A DNA stretch of 64,000 nucleotides from NCBI RefSeq assembly GCF_001456935.1, contig NZ_KQ758489.1:16771-80770 (forward strand), read 5' to 3'. This DNA is from [Bacillus] enclensis (GTDB lineage: Bacteria; Bacillota; Bacilli; Bacillales; Bacillaceae_B). Shown piece after piece: positions 1-8,612 of this stretch. The notes beneath the pieces are model-generated. The model was not told the origin of the DNA, made no database searches, and was given only the letters and a program-made list of their open reading frames with translations. Each line of letters starts with the position of its first letter. The stretch's first letter is position 1. A program made the position numbers and the translations under genes.

Positions 1-37
1 TCCCCTTAACGTTTTTTTGAAAGGTTCAATAAACACC

Positions 38-290
38 GCTGTTGATTTCCGTGGAAGACTTCGCTTTCCGCGGGTAGCCCGTGAGCCTCGTTACTTCGCT
101 CCTGCGGGTTAGAAAAGCGGAGGCGGCTCATTCAGCTCCGACAAGCATAAGATGAATAGGCTGAAAAGGCGCTTTTTGCCTTTTTTGCCTATTTAGCTTA
201 TGACCTCGAGGGGCTAGCCGCCGGAGCTGGACAAGTCTCACATAAGCTACTCTTCCCGCAAAGTCTTCGTCTTCCACTCCAATCAACAGC
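38..290. repeat. Interspersed nested palindromic element, copy 1
   Basis: About 253 bp bounded by a perfect 10-bp inverted repeat (GCTGTTGATT / AATCAACAGC). Inside it the arms continue to pair (GTGGAAGAC with the reverse complement of the distal arm), then a GGCGGCT/AGCCGCC step and a central AAAAGGC...GCCTTTTT hairpin flanked by CATAAG/CTTATG. The whole unit could fold into one long stem. Related copies lie near 16.5, 26.9 and 46.3 kb. No coding capacity was recognised. It sits just beyond the 3' end of fadA, where fadE would follow in B. subtilis. Confidence 0.8.
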
Positions 291-357
291 TAGATCCATT
301 TAAATCCAATTAAGCTCCATGAAAATAAACGATTTAAAATTCGATATCTTCATTCTC

Positions 358-1536
358 TTAACCAATTAGTTCAAACACCCCGGCTGCTCCCATTCCGCCG
401 CCGATGCACATGGTGACGATGCCGAATTGCTGGTTGCGGCGTTTCATTTCGTGGACGAGTGACAGGGTCAGTTTTGCACCTGTGCATCCAAGCGGGTGAC
501 CGAGTGCGATCGCACCGCCGTTTACGTTCACTTTGTCTTCATCAAGGCCAAGCTGGCGGATGACCTGGATCGACTGTGAAGCGAATGCTTCGTTCAGTTC
601 GAACAGGCCGATATCAGACAGCTCAAGACCTGCCATCTTCAGTGCACGGGGAATCGCTTCGACAGGACCGATTCCCATGATTTCAGGCGGCACCCCTGCT
701 ACGGCAAAGCTTCTGAACTTCGCCATCGGCTGCAAGCCGAGGCCGTCTGCTTTTTCACGGTCCATGACCATCACTGCTGCAGCCCCGTCACTTGTTTGAG
801 ACGAGTTCCCTGCAGTGACAGACCCTTTTACATTGAAGGCTGGGCGCAGTTTGCCAAGTACCTGTGAATTGGTTCCAGCACGTACTCCTTCATCTTTTGC
901 AAATTGGAACGTCTTTTCTACCAGTTTGTTCTCAGCATTCACAGAACGCTGGACCACATCTACCGGCACGATTTCATCGTCGAATTTTCCTTCGGCTATC
1001 GCTTTTGCTGCTTTCTGGTGGCTCCTCACTGCAAATTCATCCTGGTCTTCACGTGATACGCCGAATTTCTGCGCCACTTCTTCTGCCGTATGGCCCATGC
1101 TCATGTAGTACTGTGGAGCCGTTTCAGCAAGCTTAGCATTCGGGCGTACGACGTGCCCCATCATTGGGACAAGACTCATCGATTCCGCTCCGCCAGCAAT
1201 CGCCGTGTCGGAATGGCCCAGCATGATTTTCTCGGCTGCATAGGCGATTGACTGCAAGCCTGATGAGCAGTAACGGTTGATCGTAATGGCAGGAACCGAG
1301 CTCGGAAGCCCTGCAAGGCCTCCGATATTCCTTGCCATGTTGAGGCCCTGTTCCGCTTCCGGCATCGCGCATCCGATGATCAGATCGTCGATATTTCCTT
1401 CATAATTTCCCGCGCGTTTCAATGTTTCTTTAACGACCAGGGCACCAAGGTCATCCGGTCTGACACCTGCAAGTGACCCTTTTCTTGATCTTCCGACTGG
1501 TGTTCTGGCACCAGCCACTATGACTGCTTCACGCAT
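358..1536 (-). CDS. fadA: Acetyl-CoA C-acyltransferase (3-ketoacyl-CoA thiolase) FadA
   Basis: Catalyses the last, thiolytic step of fatty-acid beta-oxidation in the cytoplasm. The 392-residue protein has the thiolase-fold hallmarks: nucleophilic Cys90 in NRYCSSG, the GHPLG histidine motif in [14 protein letters not shown], and the C-terminal CIGGGMG cysteine. Length matches B. subtilis FadA (YusK). The ATG has a GGGGGA Shine-Dalgarno. It lies 35 bp downstream of fadN on the same strand, so the two form an operon. B. subtilis adds fadE after fadA; here no acyl-CoA dehydrogenase follows, only a palindromic repeat. Confidence 0.95.
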   Translation of the reverse strand: MREAVIVAGARTPVGRSRKGSLAGVRPDDLGALVVKETLKRAGNYEGNIDDLIIGCAMPEAEQGLNMARNIGGLAGLPSSVPAITINRYCSSGLQSIAYAAEKIMLGHSDTAIAGGAESMSLVPMMGHVVRPNAKLAETAPQYYMSMGHTAEEVAQKFGVSREDQDEFAVRSHQKAAKAIAEGKFDDEIVPVDVVQRSVNAENKLVEKTFQFAKDEGVRAGTNSQVLGKLRPAFNVKGSVTAGNSSQTSDGAAAVMVMDREKADGLGLQPMAKFRSFAVAGVPPEIMGIGPVEAIPRALKMAGLELSDIGLFELNEAFASQSIQVIRQLGLDEDKVNVNGGAIALGHPLGCTGAKLTLSLVHEMKRRNQQFGIVTMCIGGGMGAAGVFELIG

Positions 1537-1571
1537 GATGTTCCCCCGCTTTCTGGATTGGTTTTATATGA

Positions 1572-3956
1572 TTAGTTGCGTAATGGTTTCCCTTTGACAA
1601 GCATGTGCTGCATTCTTTGCTGTGATTTCGGCTGAGCGATCAGGCTCAGGAATGCTTCCCTTTCAAGATCCAATAAATACTGTTCATCGACTTCTGTCCC
1701 GAACGGCACTTTTCCGCCGGCGATCACGTACGCCAGCTTCTTGGCGATCAAAAGGTCGTGTTCTGAGATGAATCCTGATTGATACATGGATTGTGCTCCC
1801 AGTAAAAGCGTACCGTATCCCGTTTCGCCTGTTACCGGGACTTTCTTGCGAATCGGTGCTTTATACCCGCTCTCATAGAGGGCGATCGCAGCCTGTTTCG
1901 CATCATATAATAAATGATCGCCGTTCACACTCACACCGTCAGCCTTGCTGAGGAAGTTGTTTTCCCTTGCTTCATCGCCTGAGGTCGACACTTTTGCCAT
2001 GGCGATCGTTTCGAATACTTTATTCGCTACTTTCTGAAGGTCGAATTCCACTCCATTCGGAAGGTTCGCCAGATGTTTCATATAAAGTTCTTTGTTTCCG
2101 CCTCCGCCCGGGATCAGGCCGACTCCGACTTCCACAAGCCCCATATAAGTTTCCATGCTTGACTGAATATGTGCAGCCGGCAGGCAGACTTCACTTCCGC
2201 CGCCGAGCGTCATGCCGAATGGTGCAGCAACGACCGGTTTAGTGGAATATTTGACTTTCATCATCGCCTGCTGGAAGTGACGGACGACCATATCAATTTC
2301 AAATACGTTGTCATCCTGCGCTTCCATCAGGATCATCGCGAGGTTGGCACCTACACAGAAGTTCTTGGCCTGGTTTCCGATGACCAGACCTTTGAAATTC
2401 TTCTCTACTTCATCAACCGCGTAGTTGATCATCTGGATGATATCCAATCCGATTGCGTTGTTAGGAGAATGGAATTCAAGGAGTGCGACACCGTCCCCGA
2501 TATCGATCAGGCTTGCACCTGAATTTTTCTTGAGAAGCTTGCCTTGCTTTTTCAACAGCTTCAAGTCGATCACTTTCGGGTTACGCTCTACAAGCTTGTA
2601 TTCACCATTATGGTAGAAATACAGCTCTCCCTCTTCTTCTTTATAAAAATGCGTATGGCCAGCCTCGAGCATGTCTTCCACCCACTGAGGTACGGTCACG
2701 CCTTCTTCTTTCATTCGTGTAACGGATCTTTCAACCCCGATGCTATCCCAAGTTTCAAACGGTCCAAGCTCCCAGCCGAATCCCCATTTCATGGCGCGGT
2801 CGATCGCCACGATATCATCAGCGATTTCACCGTGCAGCTGCGCGGAATAAGTAAGCACCGGGGACAGGATGTTCCAAAGAAGGGAACCTGCTTTATCTTT
2901 CGCATAGGCGAGGGACTTGATTTTATTCCGGAGTCCCTTTTCATTCTTGCTCATTTCTACAGAAGCGGTCTTCAGCTTTTTACGCGGCCCGTATTCCAAA
3001 GTTTCCGGGTCCAGTTCAAGGATTTCTTTCCCCTGCTTCAGGAAGAATCCCTGGCCGCTCTTGCTTCCAAGCCAGCCGTTATCAAGCATCTTCTGCATGA
3101 ATGCCGGTACTTCGAATACCTTCTTCTCGTCCCCGTCCACTTGGTCATAGACATTTTTCGCCACGTGAGCGAACGTATCCAGACCAACGACGTCAAGCGT
3201 CCTGAACGTTGCACTCTTCGGTCTGCCGATTAACGGGCCTGTGATGGAATCTACCTCACCTACGCTGTATCCGCCTTTGAGCATTTCCTGTACGGTCACA
3301 AGAAGGCCGTATGTCCCGATTCGGTTTGCAATGAAGTTCGGTGTATCTTTTGCAAAGACGACGCCCTTCCCGAGTGCATCTTCACCGAATGTTTTCATGA
3401 AGTCCACTACGTCACGATCGGTCTTCTTAGTCGGGATGACTTCAAGAAGTTTCAGGTAACGAGGCGGGTTGAAGAAGTGGGTTCCGAGGAAGTTCTTCTG
3501 GAAATCCTCCGAACGGCCTTCCGCCATCGCTTCGATTGAAATACCTGATGTATTGGAGCTGATGATGCTGCCAGGCTTACGATGTTGTTCAACCTGTTCA
3601 AATACTTTCTTTTTAATGTCCAGATTTTCAACGACGACCTCGATGACCCAGTCGCACTCGCTGATTTTCTCCATGTCGTCTTCAAAGTTACCGGCTGTGA
3701 TCAGCGATAAGTTTTGTTTGGAAGTGAGTGGAGCAGGTTTTTGTTTAAGGAGCTTTTTTAAGGCGTTTTCACTCATGCGATTGCGAAACGCATTGCTTTC
3801 TGTTGTCAAACCCTTCGCTTTATCTTCTTCTGTCAATTCACGCGGGACGATGTCTAATAATAGTGTTGGAATACCGATGTTCGCTAAATGTGCCGCAATC
3901 CCGGATCCCATTACTCCCGATCCCAATACTGCAGCTTTTTGAATTCTGTGCGTCAA
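1572..3956 (-). CDS. fadN: 3-hydroxyacyl-CoA dehydrogenase / enoyl-CoA hydratase FadN
   Basis: Bifunctional beta-oxidation enzyme. The N-terminal NAD-binding domain starts with AAVLGSGVMGSGIA and carries the HFFNPPRYLKLLEVI signature; the C-terminal part has the crotonase-type segment NFCVGANLAMI and LIPGGGGNKE. Sequence closely resembles B. subtilis FadN (YusL). I chose a TTG start (product of 794 residues, first residues THRIQKAAVLG) because it sits 7-8 bases after AAAGGGGGAG; the longer frame begins at a GTG that overlaps this ribosome binding site. Upstream lies a FadR operator, indicating derepression by long-chain acyl-CoA. Confidence 0.93.
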   Translation of the reverse strand: MTHRIQKAAVLGSGVMGSGIAAHLANIGIPTLLLDIVPRELTEEDKAKGLTTESNAFRNRMSENALKKLLKQKPAPLTSKQNLSLITAGNFEDDMEKISECDWVIEVVVENLDIKKKVFEQVEQHRKPGSIISSNTSGISIEAMAEGRSEDFQKNFLGTHFFNPPRYLKLLEVIPTKKTDRDVVDFMKTFGEDALGKGVVFAKDTPNFIANRIGTYGLLVTVQEMLKGGYSVGEVDSITGPLIGRPKSATFRTLDVVGLDTFAHVAKNVYDQVDGDEKKVFEVPAFMQKMLDNGWLGSKSGQGFFLKQGKEILELDPETLEYGPRKKLKTASVEMSKNEKGLRNKIKSLAYAKDKAGSLLWNILSPVLTYSAQLHGEIADDIVAIDRAMKWGFGWELGPFETWDSIGVERSVTRMKEEGVTVPQWVEDMLEAGHTHFYKEEEGELYFYHNGEYKLVERNPKVIDLKLLKKQGKLLKKNSGASLIDIGDGVALLEFHSPNNAIGLDIIQMINYAVDEVEKNFKGLVIGNQAKNFCVGANLAMILMEAQDDNVFEIDMVVRHFQQAMMKVKYSTKPVVAAPFGMTLGGGSEVCLPAAHIQSSMETYMGLVEVGVGLIPGGGGNKELYMKHLANLPNGVEFDLQKVANKVFETIAMAKVSTSGDEARENNFLSKADGVSVNGDHLLYDAKQAAIALYESGYKAPIRKKVPVTGETGYGTLLLGAQSMYQSGFISEHDLLIAKKLAYVIAGGKVPFGTEVDEQYLLDLEREAFLSLIAQPKSQQRMQHMLVKGKPLRN

Positions 3957-4027
3957 TGTGTTCTCCCCCTTTGTTTGCACTGTGTTTCATTGGATAACCG
4001 GCCTGATTCGTCAGGTCCGGACAACTT

Positions 4028-4045
4028 TGAATGAATACTCATTCA
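4028..4045. promoter_or_regulatory. FadR operator upstream of fadNA
   Basis: TGAATGAATACTCATTCA is a near-perfect palindrome with 7-bp arms TGAATGA/TCATTCA, matching the known Bacillus FadR (YsiA) operator. It lies about 70 bp upstream of the fadN start and downstream of the predicted -10, a position suited to repression. Confidence 0.85.
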
Positions 4046-4089
4046 TTTTTTCTTCAAAAAAAAGATCCGAATGAGTTTCTGTTATCTAT

Positions 4090-4118
4090 AATATATCGGA
4101 TATTCTAAAATATCGCAA
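4090..4118 (-). promoter_or_regulatory. Candidate sigma-A promoter of fadNA
   Basis: On the minus strand, TTGCGA and TATATT are separated by 17 bp. The FadR operator lies just downstream. A perfect palindrome TTTAAACGTTTAAA lies upstream; it resembles cre in its centre but lacks the outer G and C. Confidence 0.5.
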
Positions 4119-4248
4119 TATTTAAACGTTTAAAATTGTGAAATTTTTTCAGTTTTTCTGAAGTGGCTCCAATTCCTTGGCCCCCTCCCATATGTTCATG
4201 TCATAAACTCCCCGCCATCAGGACATTTTAAGAATGGAGGTGTTTTTC

Positions 4249-4383
4249 ATGGCAAAACGCAAAAAGGATCCTTCAAGGGCAGGCGTCAGCGCAGCCAGTG
4301 TAAAAGGAAATGCCGGCCCGACAGTTGAAGCTGACGGCGGCGGAAAAGTAAACAGTCAGAACAATCAATTCAAGAAGCAATAA
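4249..4383 (+). CDS. yuzL: YuzL-family small protein
   Basis: A 44-residue basic, hydrophilic protein starting MAKRKKDPSRAGVSAASVKG and ending in a Gly/Asn/Gln-rich tail. It resembles the YuzL family, whose gene I recall lying beside fadN and fadM in the B. subtilis yus region, the same context as here. The ATG follows a clear GGAGG. An inverted repeat TCACAGGCA/TGCCTGTGA lies just downstream and may end the transcript. The biochemical role of the family is unknown to me; small basic proteins like this are often made in spores. Confidence 0.72.
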   Translation: MAKRKKDPSRAGVSAASVKGNAGPTVEADGGGKVNSQNNQFKKQ

Positions 4384-4520
4384 TGGATGGTCACAGGCAT
4401 CATTAGGGGTGCCTGTGAGTATTCAGCATGGATTTTCATGAGCTGAATGGCTGTAGTTCGACCGGTGGAACGTACTTGCGACCTCGACCTAGCTGACCGG
4501 GTTTTTACGGACGTTTTCGT

Positions 4521-4610
4521 TTTATGCTGACTTTTTTAGATTTATGCTGAAAAAATTCATTTTATGCTGACTTTTTCCGATATATGCTGACAAATTTTCA
4601 TTTAAGCTGA
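4521..4610. repeat. Phased 20-bp tandem array A
   Basis: Five units with exact 20-bp spacing. The first ten bases of each unit are TTTATGCTGA (three exact copies, then TATATGCTGA and TTTAAGCTGA); the other ten are variable and A/T-rich. The array lies in a 475-bp spacer between the yuzL and yczE-like genes, with no reading frame of its own. Four similar arrays with other cores lie elsewhere in the window. Confidence 0.85.
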
Positions 4611-4858
4611 ATTTATTCTATTATACGATGTTTTTTGAAATAAATGGAATTCACGCTGCAACCCCCATCCCCCCGATAAATTCTTCTACCTGTCCCTACA
4701 TACATCCAAATGCAAAAATTAACTTTGATTCCTCGTACATTATAAAGTAAACTAATAGTATTGCATCAGGTTGTCAGACCTCTTACTTTTCTCTTGGCGG
4801 TAAGGCTGGCAGCCTGCTTATTTTTGATAACGTTTACAGACAAGGAGAATGACATACG

Positions 4859-5488
4859 ATGATGATGCGCAGATCGTTATTTTTTACTATAGGATTATTC
4901 ATTTTGACGCTGGGGGTTTCCCTTATCATTAAATCGGGGCTCGGGGCTTCTGCCTGGGATGCGCTGGCCGTCGGTCAATCCAGGATGTTCGGGATCACGG
5001 TCGGTACGGCGGTATTCATCAATGGGATTGTGTTGATCGCCCTCAATGCCGTCATCATGAAGAAACGCCCGGATATCCTGGCAACGGCAACGATCTTTGT
5101 GATCGGACTATTGATTGATTTCTGGCTGTTGATCGTATTGGCTGAATTTGCTCCATCCATGCTGATCAATCAATTCATTGCGCTTGGATTCGGCATCCTG
5201 ACAGTGGGGCTAGGTGTAGCTATCTATCTCCAGGCTAAATTCCCTGCAAGTCCTATGGACACGCTGATGGTGGCAATCCATACCCGTTTCGGCCTGAATC
5301 TTAGAAACTCGCGGATCCTGTCTGAAGGATTTGCGTTGACACTTGCTTTCTTATTCAGGGGAGATATCGGAATCGGCACTATCCTGGTCACGGTCCTGTT
5401 AGGATTCGTCGTCCAATATCTATATCCGATATTCGAACAGCTTTTTGAAAGGAAAGCTGTTGCTAAAGTGGCTGTCCCAACCGAATAA
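4859..5488 (+). CDS. YczE/YitT-like integral membrane protein
   Basis: A 209-residue protein with about five hydrophobic segments and the GxxL...IKSGLGASAWDAL motif typical of YczE/YyaS/YitT-family membrane proteins; B. subtilis YczE affects surfactin-type lipopeptide production. Three ATG codons occur in tandem; the first is best placed after AAGGAG. A rho-independent terminator follows directly, so it is probably monocistronic. The leader contains a long imperfect inverted repeat (see findings). The family assignment is firm, the substrate or partner unknown. Confidence 0.8.
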   Translation: MMMRRSLFFTIGLFILTLGVSLIIKSGLGASAWDALAVGQSRMFGITVGTAVFINGIVLIALNAVIMKKRPDILATATIFVIGLLIDFWLLIVLAEFAPSMLINQFIALGFGILTVGLGVAIYLQAKFPASPMDTLMVAIHTRFGLNLRNSRILSEGFALTLAFLFRGDIGIGTILVTVLLGFVVQYLYPIFEQLFERKAVAKVAVPTE

Positions 5489-5498
5489 TCTGTACCCG

Positions 5499-5537
5499 AA
5501 AACGACCCTTCTTCCCCGGAGCGGTCGTTTTTCTTTT
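5499..5537 (+). terminator. Rho-independent terminator after the YczE-like gene
   Basis: AAAACGACC pairs with GGTCGTTTT around a 15-base loop and is followed by T-rich sequence. Confidence 0.85.
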
Positions 5538-5619
5538 CACCAAACAAATTCCAGGAAAAGACAAGCCGAAAAATGATATGATGATTCTATTATTCTATTA
5601 TATGTATGGGAGCGTTACG

Positions 5620-6567
5620 ATGCTGCAGGTATTAAATAAAAAATTGGAGAAGCTCATGCCTTTCATAACGCCGTCTGCCGTATTGATCGGTGTCTTGTTC
5701 TCTCCTTATTTATCTCCTTTGACGTTCATGGTCCCGTGGGTTTTCGCAATTATGACTTTTTCAGGCTCATTGAGCTCTAATTTTCATTCCGTCAAACGGG
5801 CCGTTACATTCCCGCTACCGCTTCTGACTTCCCTATTCATTCTTCATATATTGATGCCGCTGTGGGCGTTCGGGATGGGAAGCATCGTGTTTCCCGAAGA
5901 CGGGCTCACAGTGACGGGGCTTCTGCTCGCTATGGTCATTCCAACCGGGATCACGAGCTTTGTCTGGGTCACCATTTATAAGGGGAATATCGGTCTTGCA
6001 CTGTCGATCATCCTCGTGGATACGATCCTTTCCCCATTCATCGTCCCGGCCAGCCTTTCTCTAATTGTCGGACAAAAGGTGGAGATGGACAGCTGGAGCA
6101 TTATGGCCGGCCTCCTCTGGATGGTTGTGATTCCGTCGCTGATCGGGATGCTGTTAAATCACCTTACGAAAGGAAGCATCAAGGACACATTGGGAAAACA
6201 ATTGTCCCCTTTTTCCAAAATAGGGATCGGGGTCGTTGTCGCAATCAACTCATCTGCTGTTGCACCTTATTTAAGACATATCAGCTTGAAATTATTACTG
6301 ATTGCTTTAACGGTTTTATTCATCGCCTTTTCAGGATTCGCCCTCGCATGGCTCCTCGGTACCTTGCTGAAGCAAACGAGGGATACGAAAGCAAGCCTGT
6401 TATTCACCGGAGGGATGAGAAACATCAGTGCCGGGGCGGTCATCGCCGTTCAGTACTTCCCTGCTGCCGTTGCCGTTCCGGTTGTGATCGGCATGCTCTT
6501 CCAGCAGGTGCTTGCCTCCCTGTTCGGATTCTTATTCCACCGCCATGAGGTGAAAATGAAGGCATAA
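5620..6567 (+). CDS. Bile acid:sodium symporter (BASS) family transporter
   Basis: A polytopic protein of 315 residues with about nine to ten hydrophobic helices. The segments LLAMVIPTGITSFVW and LLFTGGMRNISAGAVIA match the crossover regions of the BASS fold, which usually couples Na+ to uptake of organic anions. I prefer the ATG giving MLQVLNKKLEK, which has GGGAG eight bases upstream; an in-frame ATG 42 bases earlier has no ribosome binding site. It is flanked by terminators on both sides. The substrate cannot be read from sequence. Confidence 0.82.
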   Translation: MLQVLNKKLEKLMPFITPSAVLIGVLFSPYLSPLTFMVPWVFAIMTFSGSLSSNFHSVKRAVTFPLPLLTSLFILHILMPLWAFGMGSIVFPEDGLTVTGLLLAMVIPTGITSFVWVTIYKGNIGLALSIILVDTILSPFIVPASLSLIVGQKVEMDSWSIMAGLLWMVVIPSLIGMLLNHLTKGSIKDTLGKQLSPFSKIGIGVVVAINSSAVAPYLRHISLKLLLIALTVLFIAFSGFALAWLLGTLLKQTRDTKASLLFTGGMRNISAGAVIAVQYFPAAVAVPVVIGMLFQQVLASLFGFLFHRHEVKMKA

Positions 6568-6568
6568 C

Positions 6569-6597
6569 AAAAAAGGACCTGCTACAGGTCCTTTTTT
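6569..6597. terminator. Bidirectional terminator between convergent genes
   Basis: A perfect 13-bp stem (AAAAAAGGACCTG / CAGGTCCTTTTTT) with a three-base loop. The loop is the TAG stop codon of the minus-strand antiporter gene. Confidence 0.92.
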
Positions 6598-8291
6598 ATT
6601 ATGCTGTTTTTCGATTCCGTTTCGGATTCCGGTGGAGTTTCGTCATTTACATCCGACGCATTTTTTTCATCGTTTTCTTTAGACGCTTCGGCTGATCTGC
6701 CACTCTCAGTATTCTCTATATGAAGCCCCTCTTGACTTGAGCTGCTTACTTCATCTTGACTCTCTTCTTCAAGAACGTCACCTGATTCAACCTGGTTCAG
6801 TTCCTCAATATCTTTCACGGGCCCGCCGGCCGCGCCGTCAGAGTCTTTCTTTGCATTCAACAGCTGATGAATATGCTTCCGTTGACTTTTACTTGCAAGC
6901 ACATACAGCGTATCGTCTGCCTTGATGATGGTATCCCCTGTTGGGGTGATGAGGTCATTTTTCCGGATGACTGCAGAAATCAGGGTCTTTTTAGGGAGTT
7001 CGATCTCCTTTATGGCTTTACCGGTGATGAATGCTTCGTCATTGATGTGGACTTCGATCATTTCATTATTGGTCTTACCGATGCTAACAAGTTCAATCGT
7101 GTGAGCAAGCGGCGGACGGTCCTTTCCGGCAAGCTTGAGATAATTCGCAAGCGGGGTGATCGTTGCCCCTTGAACCAAAGCGGATAAAAGGACGACGAAG
7201 AACACCACATTGAAGATGATTTCACTGTTTTCAATCCCCGCCACCATCGGGAAGGTGGCAAGTACGATTGGAACGGCCCCCTTCAGGCCGGCCCAGGATA
7301 TGAAGAATTTTTCTTTCATATTGAAGCTTTTACCGAACGCAAGGGCTATATAGACACCAAGCGGACGGGCTACAAAGATGAGGAGAACCGATAATATGAT
7401 GCCCTGGAGCGCGATTCCCGGCAGGTGCTGTGGAAAAACAAGCAGACCCAGGAGGATGAACATGACGATCTGCAGCATCCATGCAAAACCTTCATTGAAC
7501 CGTATGATGGACTGCCTGTAGGTCAGTTCTCCGTTCCCTACAAGGATGGCCATCACATAGACGGCAAGCAGGCCGCTGGCACCGGCAATGGTGGTCAGTG
7601 AATAAGTAAGAATGGCCAATGATACAGAGAGCACCGGATATAAACCGGAAGAATCAAGGTTGATCCGGTTGATGATCCAAATGGAAGCGAGTCCGAACAA
7701 GACTCCGAACAAGGCCCCCATCCCCATCTGCCAGAAAAAATCCAGGACTAGATTGAACGGATTGGAATTCGGGAATTGGATGAGCTGGAGGAATGCCACA
7801 GTCAGGAAGATCGCCATTGGATCGTTGCTGCCCGACTCAGCCTCCAGTGTGGCGGAAATTTTCGGCTTGATGTTTTTATTGCCCAACACCGAGAAAACGG
7901 CTGCAGCATCAGTGGACCCGACAATGGCACCAAACAGCATACCCTCAAGCCAGCTCAGGTCGAGGATATATTTTGCGGCCACTCCAATGGACAGGGTCGT
8001 CACGAGCACCCCGATCGTGGCAAGTGATAATGAAGGCTTATACACACCCTTTATATTGCTCCATTTCGTCTGGAGTCCGCCTTCGAATAAGATGATGATA
8101 AGTGCGATTGTACCGATGAATTGAGTGATATGAGCATTATCAAAGAAAAAATATGTATTCAGGAGCATTCCGACAGCAATGAAGAGAACAAGAGATGGTA
8201 CGCCAAGACTTGAGGAAAACTTGGCAAAAAGGACGCCGATCAGAAGCAGGAGTGCAAGAAGGAATGAAACATTTTCGATAGAAAAATCCAT
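6582..8291 (-). CDS. K+/H+ antiporter, CPA1 type with RCK_C domain (NhaP2/CvrA-like)
   Basis: 569 residues. Roughly 1-390 form a 12-13 helix CPA1 exchanger with the ion-site motif GSTDAAAVFS followed by ESGSNDPMA. Residues about 400-480 form a TrkA-C/RCK_C regulatory domain (EVHINDEAFITGKAIKEI...TLYVLAS). The last 80 residues are strongly acidic and probably disordered. The domain order is that of NhaP2/CvrA K+/H+ antiporters, which export potassium and adjust volume and pH. Monocistronic, convergent with the BASS gene. Confidence 0.88.
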   Translation of the reverse strand: MDFSIENVSFLLALLLLIGVLFAKFSSSLGVPSLVLFIAVGMLLNTYFFFDNAHITQFIGTIALIIILFEGGLQTKWSNIKGVYKPSLSLATIGVLVTTLSIGVAAKYILDLSWLEGMLFGAIVGSTDAAAVFSVLGNKNIKPKISATLEAESGSNDPMAIFLTVAFLQLIQFPNSNPFNLVLDFFWQMGMGALFGVLFGLASIWIINRINLDSSGLYPVLSVSLAILTYSLTTIAGASGLLAVYVMAILVGNGELTYRQSIIRFNEGFAWMLQIVMFILLGLLVFPQHLPGIALQGIILSVLLIFVARPLGVYIALAFGKSFNMKEKFFISWAGLKGAVPIVLATFPMVAGIENSEIIFNVVFFVVLLSALVQGATITPLANYLKLAGKDRPPLAHTIELVSIGKTNNEMIEVHINDEAFITGKAIKEIELPKKTLISAVIRKNDLITPTGDTIIKADDTLYVLASKSQRKHIHQLLNAKKDSDGAAGGPVKDIEELNQVESGDVLEEESQDEVSSSSQEGLHIENTESGRSAEASKENDEKNASDVNDETPPESETESKNSIIKKDL

Positions 8292-8390
8292 TTAATCGCC
8301 TCGTAGAAAGTGTAAGTTATGTTTGATTATACTACATTGTGAATTAAGTCACAATTAATGCACCTTTATATTTATGAATATTAAAAAAAT

Positions 8391-8421
8391 AAAAACTCCA
8401 CAAATAGGTCCGTGGAGTTTT
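8391..8421 (-). terminator. Terminator beyond proline dehydrogenase
   Basis: AAAAACTCCAC/GTGGAGTTTT stem; on the minus strand it ends in TTTTTATTT. It lies about 190 bp past the putB stop, beyond the MITE-like element. Confidence 0.75.
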
Positions 8422-8429
8422 CCATTATT

Positions 8430-8612
8430 ATTAAGGCTCTCTTCTTATACTTTGTTGCTTCACAACCAAGAAAATACCGGAACTTGGGTATTTTCGAGTT
8501 GTCCGTCCGTCTCTTGTTGAAGATTGAATTCGAAAAGAGCACGACCACAAGCTGCAATAAGGTTATAAGTCTATTAACGAAAAGCGACAATCTTTTAGAA
8601 AACAGCCTTTAT
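8430..8612. repeat. MITE-like element, copy 1
   Basis: About 183 bp alignable, as reverse complement, with the element near 42.1 kb. The ends form an imperfect terminal inverted repeat: ATTAAGGCTCTCTTC...ACTTTGTTGCTT at one end and the reverse complement of AAAAGCGACAATCTTTTAG...GCCTTTATT at the other. Internal blocks such as AAGAGCACGACCACAA are shared between copies. The distal end overlaps the TAA stop of the proline dehydrogenase gene. It also holds a GAAAATACC/GGTATTTTC hairpin missing from the other copy. Confidence 0.75.

Noticed and set aside
4121..4134. TTTAAACGTTTAAA as a cre site upstream of fadN
   Set aside because: The outer G and C of the cre consensus are missing; kept only as a palindrome.
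8381..8590. Short minus-strand frame near the putB terminator
   Set aside because: It spans a terminator and a MITE-like element and has no ribosome binding site.
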